Source: CALAED01 sp937891035
Lineage (GTDB): Bacteria > Actinomycetota > Actinomycetes > Streptosporangiales > Streptosporangiaceae
DNA: 8,640 nt
Assembly: GCA_035642125.1 (NCBI GenBank)
Contig: DASQSZ010000237.1
Span: 1-8,640, forward strand
Direction: 5' to 3'
Shown here: positions 1-8,640 of the stretch, piece after piece
Layout of the letters: the number at the start of each line of letters is the position of its first letter
Position numbering within the stretch: the stretch's first letter is position 1
Notes under the pieces: model-generated
What the model was told of the DNA's origin: nothing
Database searches by the model: none
The model's input: only the letters and a program-made list of their open reading frames with translations
Translations under genes and position numbers: made by a program

Positions 1-2934
<2,934 letters not shown>

Positions 2935-3043
2935 GAGTGGTCCTTCCGAGGGCTCGCGGCGGACTGACGACACGCACGCCAGACGACCCATGAGTGGAGC
3001 ACTCAGGTTACTCTCACACGTGGATCGTCAGAGGGCAGCGCAA
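2935..3043 (-). promoter_or_regulatory. rpoB 5' leader with a predicted two-part stem structure
   Basis: The untranslated leader, taking a start about seven bases after the -10 box, is roughly 109 bases. On the transcribed strand, CTGACGA (3031-3025) pairs perfectly with TCGTCAG (2970-2964). After a two-base bulge the stem continues with CACG (3022-3019) and CGTG (2974-2971). Inside lies a second hairpin: TGAGTG (3005-3000), loop CTC, CACTCA (2996-2991), extendable by CC/GG over a bulge. The inner stem includes the A of the ATG at 2991, so that start is probably masked. The ribosome binding site lies outside both stems. The pairing is seen by eye; a regulatory role is inference, and no riboswitch class is recognised. 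Confidence 0.45.
2941..2947 (-). promoter_or_regulatory. Ribosome binding site of rpoB
   Basis: GGAAGGA ends six bases before the TTG at 2934. It is the only Shine-Dalgarno-like sequence near either candidate start, and it decides the start in favour of TTG over the in-frame ATG at 2991. Confidence 0.8.
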
Positions 3044-3049
3044 AGGGGC

Positions 3050-3078
3050 AGTGTAGCCGACTGCCACACCGCTGGCAA
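3050..3078 (-). promoter_or_regulatory. Sigma70/HrdB-type promoter of rpoB
   Basis: On the minus strand TTGCCA (3078-3073, five of six consensus bases) stands 17 bases from TACACT (3055-3050, four of six, with the key TA...T). The expected transcription start is near 3043. The bases between the -10 box and the start are GCCCCT, a GC-rich discriminator of the kind found at stringently controlled promoters for the translation and transcription machinery. The initial transcribed bases CCCTTTGCGCTGCC resemble, from memory, a stretch found at the same place before rpoB in Streptomyces. Confidence 0.7.
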
Positions 3079-3123
3079 CTCTAGCGCCGCAGGATGCATC
3101 ACAGTTGCTTGGCAGCATCGCTC

Positions 3124-3171
3124 GTCAGCGGGCTGTAGTCAAGAGCGGACATGGACATTTCCGGCGCTGAC
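3124..3171 (-). repeat. Inverted repeat between the mce operon and rpoB
   Basis: Perfect 7-base arms, GTCAGCG at 3124-3130 and CGCTGAC at 3165-3171, enclose 34 bases. Inside them CGGA and TCCG can form a smaller stem. It lies 57 bases after the stop codon of the last mce-associated gene and upstream of the rpoB promoter. No run of T follows on either strand, so it is not a standard intrinsic terminator. It could be a weak or Rho-independent-like end, a protein site, or chance. Confidence 0.3.
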
Positions 3172-3227
3172 CAGCAGTGAGGAACGCCATAGTTTAGGGA
3201 TTCGCCCTCGCTTCGCCATCGGACCGG

Positions 3228-3977
3228 CTACATCACGTCAACCTTGGCCACCAGCCACCGATCGCCCGCCTTTTTCATGGTCATCAGCAGTCTGAGCTGG
3301 TCGGGCGTGCGTTCTTGACCGGCCGCGGAACCGGCCGTCTTGCTGGTGGTGCGGTTGAGGAAGACGAGCACGACCACCTCGCCGGCGGACGCGCTCACGA
3401 CGCCGGACTTAACGGTTTGCGCGTTCACGACGACTTGCTGCTGTCGTGCCGTCGCTATGATCGCCTGCGCCTGCTTCTCGTAGTCCGCGCGCAGCTGTCC
3501 CGTCGTCTGGGCCGCCGCGGTCTTGATATCCGATTCCAGTGTCCGGTAGTCGTAGGAGGACAGGTCCTGGGCGGCGGTGGCGGCGGCGAACATCGCCTTC
3601 TGCGCGCCGCTGTCGGCGGCGCTGAGCTCGTTTCCGCGGTTCCTCAGGCTCACCACGGCGATGGCGAGGGCGAGCGCCACGAGCGCGAGCAACACAAGGA
3701 TCTGCGTGCCGGCTGAGGGCCGCGCGGACCGGTCGCGGCGGGCGCTCGGCCTCGATCGCCGCCGCTCGGCCGGCGTCGGCACGTCGGCGGTGGCCTCTTC
3801 CGCGTCGGCGGTCGCGCCGGCGTCGGCAACCGCGTCGGCAACCGCGTCGGCGTCGGCGTCGGCGGCCACGTTCTCGGCCGGGTCGCCGGCCGCGCCGTCG
3901 GTGGCGTCATCTGGCGCGCTTTCGTTCTTCGCCGGGCCGGGCCGGCGGCGGCTCAGGTGCGCAAGTCGACTCGTCAT
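3228..3977 (-). CDS. Mce-associated single-pass membrane protein with long Ala/Asp-rich cytoplasmic tail
   Basis: 249 residues, last gene of the mce operon. Order: an acidic Ala/Asp-rich segment (about 19-66) with ADAVADAVADAG-type repeats, a basic segment (71-87, many Arg), one transmembrane helix (about 92-110), then an extracytoplasmic domain. That domain has the marks of Mce-associated (Mam/Mas) proteins: DYRTLESDI (143-151), TTGQLRADY (158-166), a beta-rich part, and WLVAKVDVM at the end. The family is known to accompany and stabilise MCE complexes; the exact role is not established. ATG at 3977 overlaps the previous gene's stop (ATGA). An upstream open frame exists, but it reads the previous gene out of frame. 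There is no clear ribosome binding site, which fits translational coupling. The N-terminal tail is longer than usual for the family and could be a recent repeat expansion. Confidence 0.88.
   Translation of the reverse strand: MTSRLAHLSRRRPGPAKNESAPDDATDGAAGDPAENVAADADADAVADAVADAGATADAEEATADVPTPAERRRSRPSARRDRSARPSAGTQILVLLALVALALAIAVVSLRNRGNELSAADSGAQKAMFAAATAAQDLSSYDYRTLESDIKTAAAQTTGQLRADYEKQAQAIIATARQQQVVVNAQTVKSGVVSASAGEVVVLVFLNRTTSKTAGSAAGQERTPDQLRLLMTMKKAGDRWLVAKVDVM
3801..3865 (-). repeat. Ala/Asp-coding tandem repeat
   Basis: Imperfect 6- and 12-base units built on GCCGAC and GTTGCC encode Ala-Asp and Ala-Val-Ala-Asp repeats at residues 38-59 of the last mce-associated protein. On the plus strand the 12-base unit ACCGCGTCGGCA is readable twice in succession. 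This is coding slippage-type repetition, not a CRISPR array or dispersed element. Confidence 0.75.
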
Positions 3978-4486
3978 GGCACCAGCCCCAACTTCGAGAC
4001 GAGCCAGCGCCCGTCGGTATGAGCCAAATTCATCGAAAACCGGAAGTTTCTCGGCGCACCTTGCCGGACCTTGGGGCTGGAAACGACCGAGCTCACCGAG
4101 ACGATCACCTCGGCCGAGTCGTCGTCCATCGCCACGATGCCGACCTTGGGATCCGACTGCACGATCGACGTCGCCTGCGCCCTGACGATCTGGTCGACGA
4201 ACTGCTTCGACAGCTGGGCCCACTGATCTCTGGCCTCGCCGGTGGTGCCGCTGAGCACCCGGTCGACGTCCTGCTGGGCGTTGCGGTAGTCGATGCTGAC
4301 CAGGTTGACCGCCCCCTGCCTGGCGGCCTGCCGGATGGCGGCCTGGCGCTCGGCCTTGCTTTCCTTGGCGCGGACGTCGAGGCTTAGGATCGCCGCCCAC
4401 ACGGCGAGCCCGGTGACGAGGACCGCCAGTACGGCCGCGATGAGCCGCCCTCGTGACGTACGCAGGGGTCCGCCGACCTCACTCAT
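3974..4486 (-). CDS. Mce-associated membrane protein, shorter paralogue
   Basis: 170 residues. A short basic cytoplasmic N-terminus is followed by one transmembrane helix (about 14-35), a helical charged stretch (38-58) and an extracytoplasmic domain. It shares with its downstream neighbour the pattern SIDYRNAQQDV (64-74), SGTTGEARDQW (79-89) and DGRWLVSKLGLVP at the C-terminus, so the two are paralogues of the Mce-associated family. The expected place is the outer face of the membrane beside the MCE tube and permease; the biochemical role is unknown. I chose the ATG at 4486, which overlaps the mceF stop as ATGA. A start 11 codons earlier at 4519 is open but would overlap mceF by 37 bases and breaks the regular 4-base pattern. 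No strong ribosome binding site is seen, so coupling to mceF is likely. Confidence 0.9.
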   Translation of the reverse strand: MSEVGGPLRTSRGRLIAAVLAVLVTGLAVWAAILSLDVRAKESKAERQAAIRQAARQGAVNLVSIDYRNAQQDVDRVLSGTTGEARDQWAQLSKQFVDQIVRAQATSIVQSDPKVGIVAMDDDSAEVIVSVSSVVSSPKVRQGAPRNFRFSMNLAHTDGRWLVSKLGLVP

Positions 4487-5943
4487 CGCGCGAGCGGACC
4501 GAGCAGCAGCCACTTCCACGAGGCGTCTCCCAACAGACGTTGCTGTCCTCCGGTGGTACCGAGGGCATACCGTTGCCCGTTCGGCCCGATGACGGCACCA
4601 GTCAACGGATCGTATCCAGACATCACTATCGAATTTGGCGAAAAGTCCTCAGCGGTGACGCCGGACGAGCCCGGCGCCTGCCGGGTCTCCCCCGCGGCCG
4701 CCGCCTGCCGTCTCCCGTCGGCCGACCCGTCACTTGACCCGTCCGGCGACCCGTCGGAAGCGCCGCCTGAGGCACCGCCGGGCGGCTCGCCGGCGCCCTC
4801 GGTGGCGCCCGGCGGCAGGGCCGGCGCCGGGCGCGGCGGCGGGGCGTTCCGCGCGCCCCGTACGACCTGCTGCGAGTCGCGCGGGAGCTTGCAGCCGACG
4901 TCGAGCTCGGCGCGGCGATCGCTGGTGTCCTGCGGATAGCGGATCTCGGTCTTCTCGTACCCCTTGGTACACGGCGGCGGCGAGTTGAGGTTGAGAACGA
5001 GGCCGAAGTGCTCGGTGCCGTCGCCGGGGGTCACGGTGAACCCGCCGGCCAGCGTCGCCGGGTACAGGATCAGCAGCGACCGCAGACCGTCGATGCGGGA
5101 GGTGATGACCTGCCCGGTCGAGGTCAGGTTCGCCAGCAGCACCGGCAGTGTGGGCGACAGGTCTCTGATCAGCCCGCTGGCCTGCGCGGCGGCCGGAGCG
5201 GTGCGGTCGAGGACGTCGCGCAGGTGCGGGTCGTCCCGCCGCAGCTCATCGGTCAGCACCGCCAGGTTCCGGGCGAAGGTGCGGATGTTGGTCCCCTGGT
5301 CCCGCTGCGTGTCGAGCACGACCCTGCCGTTGTCGAGCAGGTCGGACGCGGCCGGGAAGTTGTCGTTGGCCTCCTTGAGCAACCGGTCGCTGGAGTCGAG
5401 GATCGCCTGCAGGTCGGCCGCCGAGCCCGCGAACGCCTGGTCAAGCTCGTCCACCACGGTGGCGAGGTCCTGCTGGTCAACCGAGGCGACCAGCCTGTCG
5501 AGGTTGCCGAGCAGCTCCTGCGTCGGCACCGGCAGCCTGGTGTCCTGTCTCGGGACCGTGTACGGAGCTCCGCTGTCCAGGAAGGGGGCGCCGTCGCTGC
5601 GCGGCCGCAAGTCGATGTACTGCTCGCCGACCGCGGACCGGTTCGCCACGACGGCGATGGTGTCGCGCGGGATGTGGTGGCCGCGGTCGAGGTCCAGCCG
5701 CACCCGCAGTCCGTCACGGGTGAGCTCGATGGGGCCGACCCGGCCGACGGTCACGCCGCGGTAGGTGACCTCGGCATTGGTGAAGATCCCGCCGGAGTCG
5801 GTGAGATCCACGTACGCCACGTAGCCCCGGCCCAGCACATCGCGGCCGACGCCGATGAACCGTACCGCCGTATAGCTGATCCCGAGGACGGTGATCAGCG
5901 CGAAGACCACCAGTTGGACCTTGACGCCGCGGTTGAGGATCAC
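4483..5943 (-). CDS. mceF: MCE family protein MceF
   Basis: 486 residues, sixth MCE subunit by position and sequence. A transmembrane anchor (8-28) precedes the MCE domain (about 40-115) with FTNAEVTYRGVTVGRVG (54-70) and SAVGEQYIDLRP (103-114). A long helical region (about 140-290) should form the tube of the heterohexamer that passes lipids to the permease. It is followed by a small part with cysteines C325 and C351, possibly a disulfide, then a Pro/Gly/Ser/Asp-rich linker (about 366-430). The C-terminus has YDPLTGAVIGPNGQRY (444-459), a motif I recall from other Mce proteins, and a hydrophobic end at 476-484. GTG at 5943 overlaps the mceE stop (GTGA) and has the strong site AGGGGAGG (5957-5950) six bases upstream. 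The substrate cannot be told from sequence; lipids or sterols are the family norm. Confidence 0.93.
   Translation of the reverse strand: MILNRGVKVQLVVFALITVLGISYTAVRFIGVGRDVLGRGYVAYVDLTDSGGIFTNAEVTYRGVTVGRVGPIELTRDGLRVRLDLDRGHHIPRDTIAVVANRSAVGEQYIDLRPRSDGAPFLDSGAPYTVPRQDTRLPVPTQELLGNLDRLVASVDQQDLATVVDELDQAFAGSAADLQAILDSSDRLLKEANDNFPAASDLLDNGRVVLDTQRDQGTNIRTFARNLAVLTDELRRDDPHLRDVLDRTAPAAAQASGLIRDLSPTLPVLLANLTSTGQVITSRIDGLRSLLILYPATLAGGFTVTPGDGTEHFGLVLNLNSPPPCTKGYEKTEIRYPQDTSDRRAELDVGCKLPRDSQQVVRGARNAPPPRPAPALPPGATEGAGEPPGGASGGASDGSPDGSSDGSADGRRQAAAAGETRQAPGSSGVTAEDFSPNSIVMSGYDPLTGAVIGPNGQRYALGTTGGQQRLLGDASWKWLLLGPLAR
4714..4779 (-). repeat. Gly/Ser/Asp-coding tandem repeat in mceF
   Basis: Residues 389-410 of MceF are GGAS, GGAS, DGSP, DGSS, DGSA, DG: 12-base units encoding a tetrapeptide. 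On the plus strand the recurring core is GACCCGTC. It lies in the linker before the conserved C-terminal motif. Confidence 0.75.
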
Positions 5944-7244
5944 GAGTAACCTCCCCTGGCCGCATTGCCGTTGAGCGGGCCGGACGACAGCGGCGGCAGC
6001 AGGTCGCGGATGCCGCCCGGACGATCGCTCGGCTGATCAGTTGGCCGATCGCTCGGTTGGTCGCTCGGCTGGTCGCTCGGCCGGTCCGGCGGTGGCTGTC
6101 CGCCGCCGGGGGCGCCCGGCAGACCGCCGCCGGGCAGCCCGCCGGGTGGCAGTACGCCGGGCGGGGTCTGCGGCAGCGTGAGGTTCGGCGGCTGGATCAG
6201 ATCGCGCATCGCCTCTTGCTGTTTGGCGAGCCCTTCGAGCGCCGTACCGCCCAGGAGATTGTTGGCGAGCTCGCCGAGGTTGAGGTCCAGCGTGATGTGG
6301 AGGTTGGCGAAGTCGCCCCGCAGCAGGTTGCTCGCGGTCGAAGGGAACGGGAAGGAGATCAGATTCTCCAGACTGCTCGGCAGGTCGTCGCCCGCCTTGT
6401 TGAGGTTGGCGAGGATCGGTTCCAGCGCCCGCAGGTTGGCCAGCAGATCGTCGCGCGATGCGTTGATCACGCGGGTCGCCGTGTCGCCGAACTTGTTGAG
6501 GCTGACCAGCATCTTCGTCAGGTCGGCTCGGTTCTGGTTGAGAATCTTGATCGCCGGACCGGCGCCGTCGAGGGTCTTGGCGATCGTCTGCCTCTCGGCG
6601 GCCAGCTTGGCGGTGAGCCGGTCGAGGCCGGCGATCGCCCGGTTGATCGAATCCTTGTGCCGGTCGAGCGTGCCGACGAATGTGTCCACGCGGTGCAGTA
6701 CGTCCCTGATCGTGTCCGTCCGGCCGTCCAGCGCGGCGTTCAGCTCGTGGGTGATGGTGGAGATCTGCTCGATGCCGCCGCCGTTCAGCAGCGCGGACAG
6801 CGCCGACAGCACCTCTTCGACCTCGGTCGACCTGGAGGTACGCGACAGCGGGATCACGTCGCCCTGCGCCAGCCGCCCCTGCGGCGGCTCCTGCGCCGGC
6901 CGGGACAGGGCCACGTACTTCTCGCCCAGCAGGCTGGTCTGGCTGACGCTCGCGATCGCGTTGTCGGGCAGAACGATGTCGCCGCGCACCTCGCAGGTGA
7001 CGCGCGCGTGCCAGCCGTCGAGCCTGATGTCCGTGACCTCGCCGACGGAGACGTCGTTGATCTTGACGACCGAGTGCGGCACGAGGTCGAGCACGTTGAC
7101 GAAGTCGATCCTGATCTCGTACGGATGGCTGCCGAGGTCGGGGCCGCCGGGCAGGGGCAGCGACTCGGCACCGCGGAACGAACAGCCGGCGACGGCGGTC
7201 AGCCCGGCGACGGCGGCCGCGATCAGCGCGAAGCGGCGGTTCAC
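5940..7244 (-). CDS. mceE: MCE family lipoprotein MceE (LprK type)
   Basis: 434 residues. The N-terminus is a lipoprotein signal: basic MNRR, a hydrophobic stretch, and the lipobox VAGC with the lipidated cysteine at 21. SLPLPGGPDLG (28-38) is a typical MceE sequence just after the anchor. The MCE domain (about 40-115) has VVKINDVSVGEV (59-70) and TSLLGEKYVAL (103-113). The helical region covers about 140-300, and the C-terminus is Pro/Gly-rich with D(R/Q)PS repeats. As the lipid-anchored member it holds the MCE tube to the membrane by its acyl chains instead of a helix. GTG at 7244 overlaps the mceD stop (GTGA), with GGGAGGT (7256-7250) five bases upstream. The only other cysteine is C84. 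Identity as the E subunit rests on the lipobox and on position between mceD and mceF. Confidence 0.94.
   Translation of the reverse strand: MNRRFALIAAAVAGLTAVAGCSFRGAESLPLPGGPDLGSHPYEIRIDFVNVLDLVPHSVVKINDVSVGEVTDIRLDGWHARVTCEVRGDIVLPDNAIASVSQTSLLGEKYVALSRPAQEPPQGRLAQGDVIPLSRTSRSTEVEEVLSALSALLNGGGIEQISTITHELNAALDGRTDTIRDVLHRVDTFVGTLDRHKDSINRAIAGLDRLTAKLAAERQTIAKTLDGAGPAIKILNQNRADLTKMLVSLNKFGDTATRVINASRDDLLANLRALEPILANLNKAGDDLPSSLENLISFPFPSTASNLLRGDFANLHITLDLNLGELANNLLGGTALEGLAKQQEAMRDLIQPPNLTLPQTPPGVLPPGGLPGGGLPGAPGGGQPPPDRPSDQPSDQPSDRPTDQPSDRPGGIRDLLPPLSSGPLNGNAARGGYS
6015..6086 (-). repeat. Asp-(Arg/Gln)-Pro-Ser tandem repeat in mceE
   Basis: Six 12-base units encode DRPS, DQPS, DQPS, DRPT, DQPS, DRPG at residues 387-410 of MceE. 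On the plus strand the units read as variants of CGATCGCTCGG and TGGTCGCTCGG. The variation between CAG/CAA-type and CGG/CGA-type second codons suggests repeated duplication with point changes. Confidence 0.85.
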
Positions 7245-8584
7245 GGGTTACCTCCCGGCAGCAGCTCGCCTATCCCGCTTCCCGAGCCCTCGCCGGAGCG
7301 CTGATCCGTCACCGAGCCCGGCCGGCTCGACTGATCAGATTGTCCTGATTGTTCGGACTGTCCAGACTGATCTGACTGGTCAGTCTGCCCGGACTGGCCC
7401 GACCGGCCCGTCTCGTCCGACGGCGGCGGGCCGTTCGGACCGAACGCGTCGGGCGGCGGCGGAATCGGGTTGTACGTGGTCGTGAGCGCGGTGATCCACG
7501 ACAGGTCGCTCTGCAGCAGATCCAGGCCCCTGCCCACCGGGTTGATCGGCGCGAGCAGCGCCTCGCACTGCTGGGGCGGGGTGCCGAGCGAGAACGCCAG
7601 CGAGCAGACCCACATCGCCAGATTGTCGAACTGGCGCAGGTCGGTGCGGGTGGTGAGCGTGCCGCTGATCGGATCGTAGGCGTGCGACAGGTTGCTGAGG
7701 CCGACGGGCGCGGTTGACAGGAACTCGCCGAGCTTGTCCCGCTGCTTCACCAGCACCGAGGTGATCTGCGCCAGCTGCCGGACGTTGGCGGCCAGTTGAC
7801 TGCGATTGCCCCTGACGAACCTCGCAAGGTTGCGCAGGGTCGGGCCGAGCGCGCGCAGCGCCGCGCCGAGCTCCTCTTTTTCGCCGGCGAGCTGGACGGA
7901 CACCTGGGACAGATGGCCGTTGAAGTCACGGACCTGCCGGTCGTTGGCGGCCAGCGCCTGTGTGATCACGCGCAGGTTCTCGATGTTGGCGGTGATGTCC
8001 TTGCGGTTTTCGCTCAATGTGCTGAGTGCCTTGGCCGAGCCGCTGACGGTTGCCCGGATGTCGTCGCCCTGGCCGTTCAGGGTGTCCGAGCCGACCTGCA
8101 GCAGCCGCGACAGGGAGCCGTTGGCGTTGGCGCCGTCCGGCCCAAGCGCCTTGTTGAGGTTGTTCAGGCTGCCCGTGATGTCGTCGATCTCGACCGGGGT
8201 GACCGTGCGGGTCAGCGGCAGCGTTGCCTTGTCCGCCAGCACCGCGCCGCCGCGGTAGACCGGGGCGAGCTGGACGTAGCGGTCGGCGACCAGCGACTGG
8301 TTGACGATGACGGCCTGGACGTCCGCCGGCACCTTCCGCTTCGCGTCGTAGGTCATCTCGACCCGTACGGACCGGCCGACCGGGGTGATCTTGTCGACCT
8401 TGCCCACGCGGATGCCGAGGATCCGGACGTCCGCCCCGGGATAGAGGCCGACGGTGCTGGTGAAGTAGGCCGTCAGCCGGTGCTGTGGTGACCCCGGCCA
8501 GACGATCCCCACGACGGCCACCACCAGCGCCACGACGACCACCGTGACGCCGACCCTGAGGATGGTTGATCGCGACACCTTCAC
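7241..8584 (-). CDS. mceD: MCE family protein MceD
   Basis: 447 residues. A transmembrane anchor (about 9-29) leads into the MCE domain (36-110) with ADVRILGIRVGKV (51-63) and SLVADRYVQLAP (97-108). The boundary TVTPVEIDD (127-135) is followed by a long helical region (about 136-290) that would line the lipid tube. A C-terminal part contains C327 and C340, then a disordered tail of (S/T)xQ repeats (395-418) ending in GELLPGGNP. Assigned to the D subunit because it directly precedes the lipoprotein gene and matches Streptomyces MceD as I recall it. GTG at 8584 is the furthest possible start, since TAG stands immediately before it in frame; a second GTG two codons on is an alternative. No good ribosome binding site precedes it, unlike mceE and mceF. 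It starts 10 bases after the probable mceC stop. Confidence 0.92.
   Translation of the reverse strand: MKVSRSTILRVGVTVVVVALVVAVVGIVWPGSPQHRLTAYFTSTVGLYPGADVRILGIRVGKVDKITPVGRSVRVEMTYDAKRKVPADVQAVIVNQSLVADRYVQLAPVYRGGAVLADKATLPLTRTVTPVEIDDITGSLNNLNKALGPDGANANGSLSRLLQVGSDTLNGQGDDIRATVSGSAKALSTLSENRKDITANIENLRVITQALAANDRQVRDFNGHLSQVSVQLAGEKEELGAALRALGPTLRNLARFVRGNRSQLAANVRQLAQITSVLVKQRDKLGEFLSTAPVGLSNLSHAYDPISGTLTTRTDLRQFDNLAMWVCSLAFSLGTPPQQCEALLAPINPVGRGLDLLQSDLSWITALTTTYNPIPPPPDAFGPNGPPPSDETGRSGQSGQTDQSDQSGQSEQSGQSDQSSRPGSVTDQRSGEGSGSGIGELLPGGNP
7331..7402 (-). repeat. Ser/Thr-x-Gln tandem repeat in mceD
   Basis: Eight 9-base units encode SGQ, SGQ, TDQ, SDQ, SGQ, SEQ, SGQ, SDQ at residues 395-418 of MceD. 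The stretch is less GC-rich than its surroundings (TCTGATCAG, TCCGAACAA-type units) and lies just before the end of the protein. Confidence 0.85.
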
Positions 8585-8598
8585 CTACCGGAACTCAT
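8581..8598 (-). other. Five-codon mini-ORF bridging the mceC stop and mceD start
   Basis: ATG AGT TCC GGT AGG TGA encodes MSSGR. Its ATG overlaps the probable mceC stop as ATGA, and its TGA overlaps the mceD start as GTGA. It therefore has the same 4-base junctions as the rest of the operon. Whether it is translated is unknown; it may be chance. Confidence 0.35.
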
Positions 8599-8640
8599 GG
8601 AAGGAACGGCAACGGGTTGGCGGACGGGCTAGCCGGCGGT
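8595..8640 (-). CDS. C-terminal end of probable MceC (5' part beyond the window)
   Basis: The minus-strand frame ending in TGA at 8597-8595 reads PPASPSANPLPFLP and is open to the right edge. The position before mceD in a canonical mceA-F order, and a Pro/Ser-rich tail like those of its neighbours, make it the end of mceC. Only 14 codons are visible, so the identity is inferred from context. The two other frames carry a stop within this stretch (TAG at 8629-8631, TAG at 8585-8587). Confidence 0.6.
   Translation of the reverse strand, partial: PPASPSANPLPFLP

Larger units (their letters stand above)
2935..3227. other. Intergenic region between the mce operon and rpoB
   Basis: No coding potential was found here on the minus strand, and stops occur in the rpoB frame at 3028-3030. 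The region holds the inverted repeat, the rpoB promoter and the leader described separately. An 8-base palindrome GATGCATC lies at 3093-3100, just upstream of the -35 box; nothing shows that it is functional. No convincing terminator for the mce operon is visible, so some read-through into rpoB is possible. Confidence 0.7.

Noticed and set aside
3093..3100. Palindrome GATGCATC as a regulator site
   Set aside because: A single 8-base palindrome without a second copy or known match is too weak to call a site.
3186..3230. AGGG-CGAAT-CCCT as a terminator hairpin after the mce operon
   Set aside because: A four-base stem without a following T run is too weak.
3228..4400. 390-codon reading of the last mce-associated gene
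   Set aside because: The first 141 codons run out of frame through the preceding gene. The ATG at 3977 gives the normal family architecture and a 4-base overlap.
4483..4519. Earlier start at 4519 for the first mce-associated protein
   Set aside because: It would add 11 residues overlapping mceF; the ATG at 4486 matches the stop/start overlap used throughout the operon.
6015..6086. Repeats in mceE, mceD, mceF and the associated gene as CRISPR or mobile-element traces
   Set aside because: Units are 9 or 12 bases, in frame, without spacers, and encode low-complexity peptide repeats.
6057..7485. Long plus-strand open frames opposite mceE and mceD
   Set aside because: Same GC-bias effect; the minus strand holds MCE proteins with anchors, MCE domains and matching operon junctions.

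Overview
The window comes from a high-GC actinobacterium, most likely of the Streptosporangiales (Nonomuraea, Streptosporangium, Actinomadura and relatives). The reasons are strongly G/C-biased third positions, GTG and TTG starts, an actinobacterial RpoB with the AASRNAS-type N-terminus, and a complete-type mce lipid-uptake operon. The order is inferred from general familiarity, not from a database comparison. Every gene found lies on the minus strand, so transcription runs from base 8640 towards base 1.

Right part (8640 to 3228): the distal half of an mce operon. In transcription order these are the last 14 codons of a probable mceC, then mceD (membrane-anchored MCE protein), mceE (MCE lipoprotein, LprK type), mceF (last MCE subunit), and two small single-pass Mce-associated membrane proteins. 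From mceD to the second associated protein each junction is a 4-base stop/start overlap (GTGA, GTGA, ATGA, ATGA), so the genes are probably translationally coupled. MceA-F subunits are expected to form a hexameric tube across the periplasm-like space, which feeds hydrophobic substrates to a YrbEA/B permease driven by the MceG ATPase. The permease genes, mceA and mceB would lie beyond the right edge. Four consecutive proteins carry short, compositionally different tandem repeats in regions predicted to be disordered.

Middle (3227 to 2935): a 293-base intergenic region with no gene. It holds an inverted repeat after the mce operon but no clear intrinsic terminator. It also holds a good sigma70-type promoter (TTGCCA-17-TACACT) for rpoB, and a roughly 109-base leader that can fold into a bulged outer stem around an inner hairpin. 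The inner hairpin covers the only ATG upstream of the true start.

Left part (2934 to 1): the first 978 codons of rpoB, the RNA polymerase beta subunit, starting at TTG behind a clear ribosome binding site and running off the left edge. Its rifampicin pocket looks sensitive. No RNA gene, mobile element, CRISPR array or attachment site was seen. The window is largely conserved housekeeping and mce sequence; the unusual features are the rpoB leader, the mceC-mceD junction, the repeat tails and the placement of the mce operon directly before rpoB.
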